The notes: a model not told the origin generated them from the letters alone. A DNA stretch of 64,000 nucleotides from Bacillus carboniphilus (GCF_039522365.1 NZ_BAAADJ010000021.1:149584-213583), one strand, 5' to 3'. Positions 1-7,857 are shown, numbered from the stretch's first letter. Made by a program: numbers and translations.

Positions 1-201
1 TATACTGATAATCTAAATTTAGCTTTACAAGCAGTTGATGATTTAGAAGTTGGTGGTGTTATGATTAACGACATCCCTACCTATAGAGTTGACCACATGC
101 CATATGGTGGCGTTAAAGAGAGTGGAACAGGTAGAGAAGGTATTAAATACGCCATTGAAGAAATGACAGAAATGAAGCTTGTTGTTATTAACCGGAATTA
201 G
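1..201 (+). CDS. Aldehyde dehydrogenase family protein, C-terminal end only
   Basis: The window opens inside this gene: 66 codons in frame 1 end at a TAG at 199-201. The visible tail carries the family's C-terminal signature (GGVMIND, then [14 protein letters not shown], then YAIEEMTE), which in NAD(P)-dependent aldehyde dehydrogenases forms the oligomerisation and substrate-tunnel region. The catalytic Cys and Glu lie upstream of the window, so the substrate cannot be read. The flavin reductase starts 13 bases after the stop. That pairing recalls aromatic (4-hydroxyphenylacetate type) degradation, but this is inference only. Confidence 0.9.
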   Translation, partial: YTDNLNLALQAVDDLEVGGVMINDIPTYRVDHMPYGGVKESGTGREGIKYAIEEMTEMKLVVINRN

Positions 202-214
202 GGAGGGTTTTGAG

Positions 215-679
215 ATGGATGATCGTATGTTTAGAAATGCAATGGGGAAATTCGCTACTGGGATAACTGTAATTACAACCGAAGTAGATGGAAATGTACA
301 TGGTATGACTGCCAATGCATTTATGTCTGTTTCGCTTAATCCAAAGCTAGTAGTCGTATCCATTGATCATAAAGCTAGAATGCACGATATTATTAAAAAT
401 GCTGGAAAGTTTGCTGTTAGTATTTTGGCAAAAGACCAGGAAGAATATTCGATGATATTTGCTGGACAGAGAAAAGATGAGGAAACTATTCAGTTCAAGC
501 GTTTTAATGACATGCCTGTTATTGATGACGCTTTAGTAAATTTAACTTGTAGATTACATGATGCTCATGTTGCAGGAGATCACACTTTATACATCGGTGA
601 AGTAACTGATTTAACAATGCAAGACGGTGACCCTATTCTTTATTTTGGTGGAAAATATCGAAGCATGACAAACGAATGA
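215..679 (+). CDS. Flavin reductase family protein (FMN-binding split barrel)
   Basis: A 154-residue protein. The start is ATG 215, preceded by GGGAGG at 201-206; the in-frame codons back to 179 overlap the aldehyde dehydrogenase end and are not needed. The N-terminal half has the flavin reductase pattern: FRNAMGKFATGITVIT, GMTANAFMSVSLNPKLVVVSI, then AGKFAVSILA. GDHTLYIGEV comes near the end. Members reduce FMN or FAD with NAD(P)H and feed a two-component monooxygenase such as 4-hydroxyphenylacetate 3-hydroxylase. No oxygenase is visible here; it may lie upstream. Probably co-transcribed with the preceding dehydrogenase, and followed by a strong terminator. Confidence 0.88.
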   Translation: MDDRMFRNAMGKFATGITVITTEVDGNVHGMTANAFMSVSLNPKLVVVSIDHKARMHDIIKNAGKFAVSILAKDQEEYSMIFAGQRKDEETIQFKRFNDMPVIDDALVNLTCRLHDAHVAGDHTLYIGEVTDLTMQDGDPILYFGGKYRSMTNE

Positions 680-691
680 TAACCAAGTTAA

Positions 692-720
692 ACACCATCC
701 TTTTTGGGTGGTGTTTTTTT
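692..720 (+). terminator. Rho-independent terminator after flavin reductase
   Basis: ACACCATCC (692-700) pairs with GGGTGGTGT (706-714) with one wobble, a five-base loop and a run of T. It separates the aromatic-type genes from the sulfur block. Confidence 0.85.
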
Positions 721-810
721 CATGTCTAAAAGGAAGCTTTAATTACATACCTAACAGTTATAAAGGGAAACCTTAAAAAGTATTCAGCAATACCCTAGGA
801 GGGATACGAC

Positions 811-1383
811 TTGGAAGTAACAGTAAACAAAACGTTAGATGCAAAAGGTTTGGCATGTCCTATGCCTATTGTTAGAACAAAAAAAGAGATGACCAACCTT
901 GAACCAGGACAAGTTATGGAGGTTCAAGCTACTGATAAGGGGTCAACTGCTGATATTAAAGCTTGGGCTGAAAGCACAGGGAATCAATATCTTGGAACTG
1001 TAGAGGATGGGGATACTCTGAAGCATTACTTGCGTAAAGCAACAGCTGAAGAGGAAAAACCTGAAAAAAATCATCCATATGTCACAAGCTTAGATGAGTT
1101 AGCGAAACAAATTGAAGGTAATGAAAAAATGACAGTATTAGATGTACGTGAACCTGCTGAATATGCATTTGGTCATATAAAAGGAGCCATCAATATTCCC
1201 TTAGGGGAATTAGAACAAAGATTTGAGGAACTAAACCAGGCAGATGATATCCATATCATTTGTCGCACTGGAAGTCGGAGTGATTTAGCTGCACAAAAAT
1301 TAACGGGAAAAGGATTTAATAACGTAAAAAATGTGGTTCCTGGAATGAAAGATTGGACAGGACCAACTGAGAAAAGCCATTAA
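811..1383 (+). CDS. TusA-rhodanese fusion sulfurtransferase (copy 1)
   Basis: A 190-residue cytosolic fusion. Residues 5-75 are a TusA/SirA-like domain with the LDAKGLACPMPIV motif, whose Cys carries persulfide. Residues 90-188 are a rhodanese domain with loop CRTGSRSD holding the active Cys. Start is TTG 811 behind AGGAGGG at 797-803. The domain content recalls the CstA sulfurtransferase of the CstR regulon. It is the first gene of the copy-1 module, followed 20 bases later by a DsrE-like gene. A close paralogue lies at 7226. Expected role: accept sulfane sulfur on one domain and pass it to the other or to a partner. The substrate is not known. Confidence 0.92.
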   Translation: MEVTVNKTLDAKGLACPMPIVRTKKEMTNLEPGQVMEVQATDKGSTADIKAWAESTGNQYLGTVEDGDTLKHYLRKATAEEEKPEKNHPYVTSLDELAKQIEGNEKMTVLDVREPAEYAFGHIKGAINIPLGELEQRFEELNQADDIHIICRTGSRSDLAAQKLTGKGFNNVKNVVPGMKDWTGPTEKSH

Positions 1384-1402
1384 ATATAAGGAGGAAAAAC
1401 AT

Positions 1403-1792
1403 ATGAAAGTAGCTATTATTGCCGCAAATGGTGGCATGTTTGATGCTTATAAGGTGTTTAATATCGCAACAGCAGCAGCTGCAACAGATGCTGAAGTTGG
1501 AATCTTTTTTACCTTTGAAGGACTGAACTTGATTCACAAGGAGGGGCATAAAAGCTTACCAATGCCAGCCGGAGCTGAACACTTTCAAGAAGGATTTAAA
1601 AAGGCTAATGTACCACCAGTCGAAGAGCTTGTCTCTATGGCAAGCGAAATGGGTGTAAAGATGATTGCATGTCAGATGACAATGGATGTCATGAGCTTAG
1701 AGAAGAGTCATTTTGTAGAAGGGATAGACGTAGGTGGGGCCGTTACCTTTTTAACCTTTGCAAAAGACGCTGATGTCACATTAACTTTTTAA
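1403..1792 (+). CDS. DsrE/DsrF-like sulfur carrier protein, 129 aa
   Basis: ATG 1403 follows AGGAGG at 1389-1394. The pattern is DsrE/DsrF: MKVAIIAANGGMFDAYKVF, then AATDAEVGIFFTFEGL, then a Cys in MIACQMTMDVM that fits the conserved sulfur-carrier cysteine. The fold forms small homo-oligomers that hand persulfide sulfur to TusA or rhodanese partners. It sits between the TusA-rhodanese fusion and the rhodanese-dioxygenase fusion. A longer relative (159 aa) is at 5968. Confidence 0.88.
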   Translation: MKVAIIAANGGMFDAYKVFNIATAAAATDAEVGIFFTFEGLNLIHKEGHKSLPMPAGAEHFQEGFKKANVPPVEELVSMASEMGVKMIACQMTMDVMSLEKSHFVEGIDVGGAVTFLTFAKDADVTLTF

Positions 1793-1812
1793 TAGTCGGG
1801 GGGATTTAATCA

Positions 1813-2946
1813 ATGTCAGATGCTTCATATAAAACAATATCTGTAAAAGACTTTGCAAGAAAAGTCATCAATCATGAAGACCTTTTTATTATTGATTCTC
1901 GTAATACTGATGATTTTGACGATTGGAAAATAGAAGGAAGAAATGTAGAAGTAATCAATGCCCCATACTTTGATTTATTAGAAGGGATTGACCCTATACA
2001 GGAGAAGCTACCAAGTGATAAAGAAATATACGTTATCTGTGCTAAAGGTGGATCTTCAGAATTTGTGGCTGAGCAAATTGCAGAAGCTGGATTCACGGAT
2101 GTTTATTCTATTGAAGGTGGAATGAAGGCTTGGAGTGAACATTTAGAACCAATAAAAGTAGGTGACCTCAAAGGGGGAGGCTCCATTTATCAATTTGTTC
2201 GAATTGGGAAAGGGTGTTTATCCTACCTTGTTGAAACAAATGGGGAAGCTGCTGTGATTGATACGAATCGTATGCTAGAGCCTTATGAAGAAATGATTCA
2301 TAAATTAGGTGTTTCGCTAAACTATGTGTTGGATACCCATCTCCATGCAGACCACATTTCGGGCGGAAGAAAACTTGCAGAAATTCATGATGCTACTTAC
2401 TATCTTCCTCCCAAGGATGCAGGAGAAGTAATATTTGAATATAATCCAATCAACGATGGGGACGAAATCTTAGTCGGGGCAACCACTATTAAGGCCTTAT
2501 ATTCTCCTGGACATACAATAGGTAGTACCTCTTATATAATTGACGACCAATATCTTTTAACAGGAGACATTTTATTCATTGATTCCATTGGTCGCCCTGA
2601 CTTAGCAGGGAAGGCAGAGGATTGGGTTGGAGACTTAAGAACTACATTGTATGAACGATATAAAAAATTACCTGATGAATTAACTGTTTTACCAGCTCAT
2701 TATATGACCATTAAAGAAATGAACGATGATGGCAGCATTTCAGCTAAATTAGGGGACCTATACAATGAGAATCATGGCTTGAATATTAGCGATGAGAATG
2801 AATTTAGAAAAACGGTGACAGAAAATTTACCACCTCAACCTAACTCATATCAAGATATTCGTGAGACAAATATGGGGAAGGTTTCACCAGAAGAAGAAAA
2901 CCAACGCGAGATGGAAATTGGTCCGAACCGCTGTGCTGTAAGATAA
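1813..2946 (+). CDS. Rhodanese / persulfide dioxygenase (MBL fold) fusion, copy 1
   Basis: A 377-residue cytosolic protein. Residues 8-110 form a rhodanese domain with Cys in VICAKGGSS. Residues 125-325 form an ETHE1-type metallo-beta-lactamase domain: [39 protein letters not shown] and LPAHYM supply the iron ligands. The tail ends GPNRCAVR. Family role: oxidise glutathione, bacillithiol or CoA persulfide to sulfite. In S. aureus CstB and Burkholderia PRF the dioxygenase comes first; here the rhodanese comes first. Its sulfite product would be exported by the TauE-like protein 61 bases downstream. Paralogue at 7858. Confidence 0.92.
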   Translation: MSDASYKTISVKDFARKVINHEDLFIIDSRNTDDFDDWKIEGRNVEVINAPYFDLLEGIDPIQEKLPSDKEIYVICAKGGSSEFVAEQIAEAGFTDVYSIEGGMKAWSEHLEPIKVGDLKGGGSIYQFVRIGKGCLSYLVETNGEAAVIDTNRMLEPYEEMIHKLGVSLNYVLDTHLHADHISGGRKLAEIHDATYYLPPKDAGEVIFEYNPINDGDEILVGATTIKALYSPGHTIGSTSYIIDDQYLLTGDILFIDSIGRPDLAGKAEDWVGDLRTTLYERYKKLPDELTVLPAHYMTIKEMNDDGSISAKLGDLYNENHGLNISDENEFRKTVTENLPPQPNSYQDIRETNMGKVSPEEENQREMEIGPNRCAVR

Positions 2947-2953
2947 GAATGAG

Positions 2954-2984
2954 GAGGGAGGAACATCATCTTGTTCCTTCCTTT
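2954..2984 (+). other. Intergenic hairpin ahead of tauE copy 1
   Basis: A stem of about 12 pairs (2954-2965 with 2972-2983, two G-U) and a six-base loop lies between the dioxygenase and the exporter. A few T follow. It may attenuate or stabilise mRNA. A hairpin holds the same position before the second tauE at 9251. Confidence 0.5.
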
Positions 2985-3007
2985 CATTAGAAAGGAGAAA
3001 ATCAGGT

Positions 3008-3787
3008 ATGGAAATAGGATTTATTGTGGTTATCTTTTTTATTGGCTTCATCGGATCTTTTATATCTGGTATGGTCGGAATTGGTGGATCTATTATCAAG
3101 TACCCTTTACTTTTATACATCCCCCCTTTATTTGGGCTAGCTGCGTTTAGTGCTCACGAGGTGTCAGGGATCAGTGCTGTTCAAGTGTTTTTTGCAACAA
3201 TTGGTGGGGTTTGGGCCTATCGAAAGGGGGGCTACTTAAACAAAACTCTCATTATTTATATGGGCGTAAGTATTTTAATAGGTAGCTTTGTTGGAGGCTA
3301 CGGTTCCAAGCTCATGACAGAAGATGGAATCAATATCGTATACGGAATACTGGCTTTAATTGCAGCCATTATGATGCTTATTCCGAAAAAGAATGTTGAC
3401 GATATTCCACTTGATCAAGTTACTTTCAATAAATGGCTAGCAGCAGGTTTAGCACTAATAGTTGGGATTGGTGCAGGAATAGTAGGGGCAGCAGGTGCCT
3501 TTATTTTAGTACCCATCATGCTAGTTGTTCTCAAAATACCGACGAGAATGACCATCGCTTCCTCTTTAGCTATTACGTTTATCTCCTCAATTGGTGCGAC
3601 AGTCGGGAAAATTACAACGGGGCAAGTAGAATTCTATCCAGCGCTTATTATGGTTATTGCAAGTCTTATCGCCTCTCCATTAGGAGCGAATTTTGGTAAA
3701 AAAGTAAATACAAAAATTTTACAATGGATTTTAGCTTTGTTAATATTAGCAACATCCATAAAAATATGGTGGGATATTCTATTTTAA
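3008..3787 (+). CDS. TauE/SafE family sulfite exporter-like membrane protein (copy 1)
   Basis: 259 residues, nearly all hydrophobic, with about eight membrane segments. The repeated family motif appears as [21 protein letters not shown] in the first half and [17 protein letters not shown] in the second. TauE/SafE proteins export sulfite or sulfonates. With the persulfide dioxygenase directly upstream, sulfite export is the natural reading. ATG 3008 follows AAAGGAG at 2992-2998. It shares most residues with the copy at 9293. Confidence 0.9.
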   Translation: MEIGFIVVIFFIGFIGSFISGMVGIGGSIIKYPLLLYIPPLFGLAAFSAHEVSGISAVQVFFATIGGVWAYRKGGYLNKTLIIYMGVSILIGSFVGGYGSKLMTEDGINIVYGILALIAAIMMLIPKKNVDDIPLDQVTFNKWLAAGLALIVGIGAGIVGAAGAFILVPIMLVVLKIPTRMTIASSLAITFISSIGATVGKITTGQVEFYPALIMVIASLIASPLGANFGKKVNTKILQWILALLILATSIKIWWDILF

Positions 3788-3811
3788 AGATTATTTTGGG
3801 AGTTGATTGGA

Positions 3812-4381
3812 TTGGCAGGACATCGATTTAAACCAGAAAAAGCTGAAAAGCTCCTGGATCCTAAACGGAAAAAGTTAGTTGATCCAAATCAAATAGTATC
3901 TCTTTTGGGAATTGAGGAAATTGATAGTGTAGCAGATCTAGGGGCTGGTAACGGATATCTAACCCTTCCTATTGCCAAAAGAGTAACCAAGGGGAAGGTA
4001 TTTGCCGTTGATATTGAACCTAAGATGTTAGAGCTTCTCGAAGAACGGATAAAAGAAGAGGGGTTGGAAAACGTACACTCTGTTGTAAGTGATCTGGAAA
4101 ATATCCATATTCCTGATCAAACGGTTAATAAATCAGTAATTGCGTTCGTTATGCATGAGGTTCCCAATATGGAAAATGCTCTTAATGAGTTTAAACGAAT
4201 TACAATACCAGGAGGGGCATTTCTTATCCTAGAGTGGCAAGCTGTAGAGTCAGAGGTTGGTCCACCTTTACATGAAAGAATTCATTCCGATGAGATGCGT
4301 TCATTTTTAATCGAGAAAGGTTTTGAAGTAGAGGTTGAAGAACTTAACGAGTCAGTATACGCGATTCGTGTTCAACTATAG
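3812..4381 (+). CDS. Class I SAM-dependent methyltransferase
   Basis: Motif I is VADLGAGNGYLTLPIA (glycine-rich SAM loop), followed by AVDIEPKMLELL (acidic residue for SAM ribose) and a later VMHEVPN. Together these give a Rossmann-fold methyltransferase of about 189 residues. The start is ambiguous: TTG 3803 directly abuts GGGAG (3798-3802), so TTG 3812 with nine-base spacing is preferred. It lies 24 bases after tauE in the same direction and may belong to the sulfur transcript. The acceptor is unknown; a thiol or metalloid substrate is possible but not shown. Confidence 0.82.
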   Translation: MAGHRFKPEKAEKLLDPKRKKLVDPNQIVSLLGIEEIDSVADLGAGNGYLTLPIAKRVTKGKVFAVDIEPKMLELLEERIKEEGLENVHSVVSDLENIHIPDQTVNKSVIAFVMHEVPNMENALNEFKRITIPGGAFLILEWQAVESEVGPPLHERIHSDEMRSFLIEKGFEVEVEELNESVYAIRVQL

Positions 4382-4405
4382 TCATTACATAGGGAAGGTG
4401 CTAAT

Positions 4406-4789
4406 ATGTTTGATTACACAGTACAAACAGACAAGAGTGTAGATGAAGCGATTCAAAGTATCGAGGCTAGTTTAAAAGAAGAAAAGTTTGGAGTCTTATG
4501 GAATTTCGACTTGAAGGGTAAGCTCCAAGAAAAGGGATTAGACTTTCAAAAGGAATTTAGAGTACTGGAAGTGTGTAATCCTCAGGAAGCCTATCGTGTT
4601 ATAAACGAGAATGAATTGGCAGGATACTTTTTACCGTGTAAAATTGTTGTTTATAATAGTAACGGTCAAACGAAAATTGGAATGCCTCGACCGACATCGC
4701 TAGTGAGTATGGTAGAGAATGAACCGATCCAAGCAATGGCGAAAGATATTGAGGATCGTTTAATCAAATGTATTGATCAATCTAAGTAA
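4406..4789 (+). CDS. DUF302 family protein
   Basis: 127 residues with the DUF302 pattern: SVDEAIQSIEASLKEEKFGVLWNFDLKGKLQEKG near the N-terminus, then EVCNPQEAYRVI, LPCKIVVY and a C-terminal helical part. Function of DUF302 is not established; members often neighbour sulfur-oxidation and rhodanese genes, as here. ATG 4406 follows GAAGGTG. It is the last gene of the first transcript, with a terminator right after it. Cys residues in EVCNP and PCKI are candidate thiols. Confidence 0.85.
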   Translation: MFDYTVQTDKSVDEAIQSIEASLKEEKFGVLWNFDLKGKLQEKGLDFQKEFRVLEVCNPQEAYRVINENELAGYFLPCKIVVYNSNGQTKIGMPRPTSLVSMVENEPIQAMAKDIEDRLIKCIDQSK

Positions 4790-4804
4790 AGAGCCTTAAA
4801 AAGT

Positions 4805-4834
4805 TGAGCGTGTAAGACACGTTCATCTTTTTTT
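4805..4834 (+). terminator. Rho-independent terminator
   Basis: TGAGCGTGT (4805-4813) pairs with ACACGTTCA (4817-4825), one wobble, three-base loop, followed by a T tract. It ends the copy-1 sulfur module and isolates it from the cstR transcript. Confidence 0.8.
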
Positions 4835-4844
4835 ATCAGAAAGG

Positions 4845-4872
4845 TTGACAAACATACCCCTCAGGGTATAAG
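4845..4872 (+). promoter_or_regulatory. Promoter with CstR-type operator (box 1)
   Basis: TTGACA at 4845-4850 and TATAAG at 4867-4872 are 16 bases apart. The spacer is filled by the near-palindrome ATACCCCTCAGGGTAT (4854-4869). This half-site architecture matches CsoR/CstR family operators, so a bound repressor would cover the promoter. It drives the rhodanese-like gene and cstR, implying autoregulation. Confidence 0.8.
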
Positions 4873-4917
4873 ATGTTCCTTGTCAGCTTTTTTTCCTTAC
4901 TTTTAAGGAGGTCAAAC

Positions 4918-5277
4918 ATGAAAATACTGCTTATACTAGTGGTAACGATTATGTTACTATCATTATATAAACGCTATGTCCCAATACTTGGAGTTAAATG
5001 TCTACCAATGAAAGATTCAAACGATCCAGGTTGCTATATAGTAGATGTTAGAGACTATAATCAATCCTATAAGAGTCCTGTAAAGGGAGCTACAAATATT
5101 CCGATTGCGTATTTGAAACGATATTGGCACGAATTAAAACAGAAAGATATCTATGTCGTTGCATCTACTCCATTGGAAAAAAATATGAGCATTCGCTTCT
5201 TAAAAAGAAGAGGATTTAATGTTCAAGGGTTTATGTTAACAGATTGCAATTGTAGAGATAAACATCAAACTGCATAA
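4918..5277 (+). CDS. Membrane-anchored rhodanese-like protein lacking the active cysteine
   Basis: 119 residues. ATG 4918 sits behind AAGGAGG; upstream in-frame codons to 4873 overlap the operator and are rejected as start. Residues 3-18 form one hydrophobic anchor, and residues 35-110 a rhodanese fold (CYIVDVRDYNQSYKSPVKGATNIPI). The catalytic loop reads IYVVASTPLEKN where active paralogues have V-C-R-T-G, so the sulfur-accepting Cys is Ala. The end carries TDCNCRD, a Cys-x-Cys pair. It is first gene of the cstR transcript. It may be a binding or sensing relic rather than an enzyme; the function is unknown. Confidence 0.82.
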   Translation: MKILLILVVTIMLLSLYKRYVPILGVKCLPMKDSNDPGCYIVDVRDYNQSYKSPVKGATNIPIAYLKRYWHELKQKDIYVVASTPLEKNMSIRFLKRRGFNVQGFMLTDCNCRDKHQTA

Positions 5278-5293
5278 GGAAGGAGGAGTCAGC

Positions 5294-5554
5294 ATGGAAT
5301 ATACAGATCAAATCAAAAACAGAGTAAAACGAATGGAAGGTCAGCTTCGTGGGGTTCTTAAAATGATGGAAGAAGGAAAAGACTGTAAAGAGGTTATTAT
5401 GCAGCTTTCTGCAGTTCGCTCAGCTGTAGACCGTACAGTTGGTGTAATTGTAAGTTCCAACTTGGTAGAATGTGTACTAGACGCAGAGAAAAATGGGGAG
5501 AGTACAGATGAATTGATTAAAGAAGCTGTCAGTCTCCTCGTCAAAAGCCGTTAA
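5294..5554 (+). CDS. cstR: CstR, persulfide-sensing CsoR-family repressor
   Basis: 86 residues of the all-helical CsoR/RcnR family. The position of the sensing residues decides the subtype: Cys in KDCKEVIMQLSAVR, Asn where copper CsoR has His (VSSNLVEC), and the second Cys in LVEC. The C-N-C pattern marks CstR, which forms di- to tetrasulfide links between subunits on reaction with persulfides and releases DNA. Five matching operators flank it (4854, 5602, 5925, 7192, 7835). ATG 5294 follows GGAGGAG. Confidence 0.92.
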   Translation: MEYTDQIKNRVKRMEGQLRGVLKMMEEGKDCKEVIMQLSAVRSAVDRTVGVIVSSNLVECVLDAEKNGESTDELIKEAVSLLVKSR

Positions 5555-5574
5555 AATTAAAACAATTAAATGGG

Positions 5575-5617
5575 TTGACATAAAAAAATTTCTCTTGTAA
5601 TATACCCGTAGGGGTAC
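5575..5617 (+). promoter_or_regulatory. Promoter with CstR-type operator (box 2)
   Basis: TTGACA (5575-5580) and TAATAT (5598-5603, 17-base spacer). The operator ATACCCGTAGGGGTAC at 5602-5617 overlaps the -10 end. It lies 60 bases before the tusA gene at 5677. Confidence 0.78.
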
Positions 5618-5676
5618 TGGTAATTACGAAAACAGGTTAAGATAAAATATATAAAATTTATTAGGAGGAATTATTC

Positions 5677-5904
5677 ATGAATATTGCTAAAGTATTAGAT
5701 GCAAAAGGTCTTGCATGTCCAATGCCAATCGTTAAGACAAAGAAAGCTATGAACGATATTGCCTCTGGTGAAGTACTAGAAGTAGTAGCAACTGATAAAG
5801 GTGCTAAAAATGATTTAACTGCATGGGCAGCATCAACTGGACATGAGCTTGTAGAATCTAAAGAAGAGAATGGAGTATTTACATTCTACATTCGTAAGGG
5901 ATAA
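5677..5904 (+). CDS. TusA-family sulfurtransferase (stand-alone, copy 1)
   Basis: 75 residues, the usual size of TusA. LDAKGLACPMPIVKTKKAM contains the persulfide-carrying Cys, and EVVATDKGAKNDLTAWA completes the fold. ATG 5677 is preceded by AGGAGGA. It has its own CstR operator upstream and a second between it and the next gene. Near-identical in layout to the gene at 9013 and to the first domains of the two TusA-rhodanese fusions. Likely a sulfur shuttle between DsrE and rhodaneses. Confidence 0.92.
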   Translation: MNIAKVLDAKGLACPMPIVKTKKAMNDIASGEVLEVVATDKGAKNDLTAWAASTGHELVESKEENGVFTFYIRKG

Positions 5905-5912
5905 TATTTTTT

Positions 5913-5943
5913 TTGCAAACTTATATACCCATACTGGTATATG
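5913..5943 (+). promoter_or_regulatory. CstR-type operator (box 3) with candidate promoter
   Basis: ATACCCATACTGGTAT at 5925-5940, inside a longer TATA-flanked dyad. TTGCAA at 5913-5918 is a possible -35; TATATG 5938-5943 a weak -10. It precedes the DsrE-like gene. Confidence 0.65.
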
Positions 5944-5967
5944 TAATTGATATAAGGAGGAGAAACA

Positions 5968-6447
5968 ATGTCAGAGAAGAAAAAGACAACGATTGTATTA
6001 TTTAGTGGTGATTACGATAAAGCAATGGCAGCATACATTATTGCGAACGGTGCAGCTGCTTATGATCATGAGGTAACCATTTTCCATACATTTTGGGGAT
6101 TAAACGCACTTCGTAAAGATGAAAATATCAATGTTCAAAAAAGCTTTATGGAAAAAATGTTTGCGAAAATGATGCCTAGAGGCGCAGAAAAGATGGGTCT
6201 TTCAAAGATGCATTTTGCTGGCTTTGGACCAAAAATGATTAAAGATGTAATGAAGAAACACAACGCTATGCCTTTATCACAATTAGTTGAAATGGCACAA
6301 GAGCAAGATGTGAAACTAGTTGCTTGTACAATGACAATGGATCTTTTAGGTCTTAAGCAAGAAGAACTTTTAGATAACATTGAATATGCTGGAGTTGCTG
6401 CATACTTAGCTGATGCTGAGGATGGAAACGTAAACCTATTTATCTAA
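5968..6447 (+). CDS. DsrE/DsrF/DrsH-like family protein, 159 aa
   Basis: Begins MSEKKKTTIVLFSGDYDKAM, followed by ANGAAAYDHEVTIFHTFWGL, an inserted basic Met-rich segment (about residues 55-100), and the sulfur-carrier Cys in LVACTMTMDLLGL. Longer than the 129-residue relative at 1403 because of that insert. This longer architecture is widespread next to rhodanese and TusA genes in Firmicutes. Clear AAGGAGG before ATG 5968. Proposed role: persulfide carrier, perhaps peripheral to the membrane because of the hydrophobic insert. Confidence 0.88.
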   Translation: MSEKKKTTIVLFSGDYDKAMAAYIIANGAAAYDHEVTIFHTFWGLNALRKDENINVQKSFMEKMFAKMMPRGAEKMGLSKMHFAGFGPKMIKDVMKKHNAMPLSQLVEMAQEQDVKLVACTMTMDLLGLKQEELLDNIEYAGVAAYLADAEDGNVNLFI

Positions 6448-6497
6448 TTAGAGGGGGGCTTTCTCCCTACATAATATTGAAAAGGAGGGATTGATAT

Positions 6498-6860
6498 TTG
6501 GATTTTTTACCTTATATCGTGATTGGTTTATTCGTAGTATTCATGCTAATGAGAATGCGCCCAGCAAAGGGAGTTCGAAATATCACGACAACACAGTTAA
6601 AAGAAGAATTAAAGGATAAAAGTAAACAATTTGTAGATGTTCGTACCCCTGGTGAATATAAGGCCAACCATATTCGAGGGTTTAAAAATATTCCCCTTCA
6701 CCAGATTGGACAAAAGGCTACGAAAGAGCTTTCCAAAGATAAAGAAGTAGTTGTTATTTGTCAAAGTGGTATGAGAAGTCAAAAAGCAAGTAAAGAGTTA
6801 AAAAAAATGGGATTCACTAAAATTACAAATGTAACTGGTGGCGTAAGCGCCTGGAGATAA
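6498..6860 (+). CDS. Membrane-anchored rhodanese
   Basis: 120 residues from TTG 6498, which sits eight bases after AAAGGAGGG. Residues 1-18 are a single hydrophobic anchor and 25-118 a rhodanese domain (FVDVRTPGEYKANHIRGFKNIPL) with active Cys in VICQSGMRSQ. A membrane-tied sulfurtransferase could take sulfur from a membrane sulfide oxidase, but no sulfide:quinone oxidoreductase is visible in the window. Sixteen bases separate it from the next rhodanese. Confidence 0.9.
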   Translation: MDFLPYIVIGLFVVFMLMRMRPAKGVRNITTTQLKEELKDKSKQFVDVRTPGEYKANHIRGFKNIPLHQIGQKATKELSKDKEVVVICQSGMRSQKASKELKKMGFTKITNVTGGVSAWR

Positions 6861-6876
6861 TAAGGAGGTAAATAGA

Positions 6877-7173
6877 ATGAAACAACTAACTGCCAAAGAA
6901 GTAGAAACGATGTTAATTGAGAATAAAGATTTAAATCTTGTGGATGTCAGAGAGGTAGACGAAGTGGCGGCTGGAAAGATTCCTGGTGCTATTCATATCC
7001 CTCTAGGACTACTTGAATTTAGAATGCATGAATTAGATAAATCAAAAGAATATATTATGGTATGTCGTTCTGGTGGAAGAAGTGGGCGTGCATGTCAACT
7101 TCTAGAGTCAAATGGTTTTAAAGTTATTAACATGGCTGGTGGAATGCTAGACTGGGAAGGTAAAACAGAATAA
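6877..7173 (+). CDS. Single-domain soluble rhodanese
   Basis: 98 residues, the full length of a one-domain rhodanese such as GlpE. DVREVDEVAAGKIPGAIHIPL and active loop MVCRSGGRSGRAC, with a second Cys close behind in the helix. AAGGAGG lies before ATG 6877. It is co-directional with and 16 bases after the membrane rhodanese, so probably co-transcribed from box 3. Confidence 0.92.
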   Translation: MKQLTAKEVETMLIENKDLNLVDVREVDEVAAGKIPGAIHIPLGLLEFRMHELDKSKEYIMVCRSGGRSGRACQLLESNGFKVINMAGGMLDWEGKTE

Positions 7174-7191
7174 ATTTTTTTAAAGATAAAT

Positions 7192-7207
7192 ATACCCCTG
7201 TGGGTAA
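7192..7207 (+). promoter_or_regulatory. CstR-type operator (box 4)
   Basis: ATACCCCTGTGGGTAA at 7192-7207, six bases before the ribosome site of the TusA-rhodanese gene. No convincing -35/-10 pair was picked out, but the position just ahead of the gene fits repression. Confidence 0.65.
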
Positions 7208-7225
7208 TTAGTGGGAGGAATTGTA

Positions 7226-7804
7226 ATGGAAATGGTAAAAACAGACTTTGTTCTAGATGCAAAAGGATTAGCTTGTCCGATGCCAATTGTTAGAACGAAA
7301 AAGGCAATCACTAGTTTAGAAGCAGGTCAAGTAATCGAAGTGCAAGCAACAGACAAAGGATCAAAAGCAGATATTCAAGCGTGGGCGAAAAGCTCCGGAC
7401 ATCAATATTTAGGTACGCTTGAAGATGGAAATGTTTTAAGGCACTTTATCCGTAAGGCTTCAGAAAATGAAGAAAAAGCGGAAAGAAAACATCCTAATGT
7501 AGCAAATAATGATGAGCTTGAGAAAAAGCTAGAATCCAATGGTAACATCGTAGTTCTTGATGTTCGTGAAACTGCAGAATATGCATTCAATCATATTCCA
7601 AATGCTGTTTCAATTCCACTTGGTGAGTTAGATACTCGACTAAACGAATTAAACAAAGAAGATGAGATTTATGTTGTTTGTAGAACAGGAAATCGTAGTG
7701 ATTTTGCTGCACAAAAGCTTTCAGAAAAAGGATTCAACAAAGTATATAACGTAGTCCCAGGTATGAGTGAGTGGACTGGTAATTCAAATTCAATTACTAA
7801 ATAA
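7226..7804 (+). CDS. TusA-rhodanese fusion sulfurtransferase (copy 2)
   Basis: 192 residues from ATG 7226 (GGGAGG at 7213-7218; the in-frame GTG 7211 overlaps this site and is rejected). TusA domain with LDAKGLACPMPIV at about residues 9-21, rhodanese domain from residue 90 with VVCRTGNRSD. Collinear with the protein at 811 over its full length. Copy 2 has its own CstR box, and no DsrE gene follows it here. Instead the dioxygenase fusion comes next. Confidence 0.92.
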   Translation: MEMVKTDFVLDAKGLACPMPIVRTKKAITSLEAGQVIEVQATDKGSKADIQAWAKSSGHQYLGTLEDGNVLRHFIRKASENEEKAERKHPNVANNDELEKKLESNGNIVVLDVRETAEYAFNHIPNAVSIPLGELDTRLNELNKEDEIYVVCRTGNRSDFAAQKLSEKGFNKVYNVVPGMSEWTGNSNSITK

Positions 7805-7830
7805 CAAAATGAGTATATTTTTTTACAAAG

Positions 7831-7850
7831 TATAATACCATAGGGGGTAA
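7831..7850 (+). promoter_or_regulatory. CstR-type operator (box 5) overlapping -10 and ribosome site
   Basis: ATACCATAGGGGGTAA at 7835-7850. A TATAAT at 7831-7836 touches its left edge. Its AGGGGGT run is also the only ribosome-binding sequence before ATG 7858, so operator and translation signal share bases. Confidence 0.65.
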
Positions 7851-7857
7851 TCTGAAA

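Noticed and set aside
790-807. ATACCCTAGGAGGGATAC as a sixth CstR box
   Set aside because: The second half reads GGGATA rather than GGGTAT and most of it is the ribosome site; kept only as a comment.
3433-3699. 88-codon frame inside tauE copy 1
   Set aside because: Out-of-frame shadow of a well-supported membrane protein; not present in the second tauE copy.
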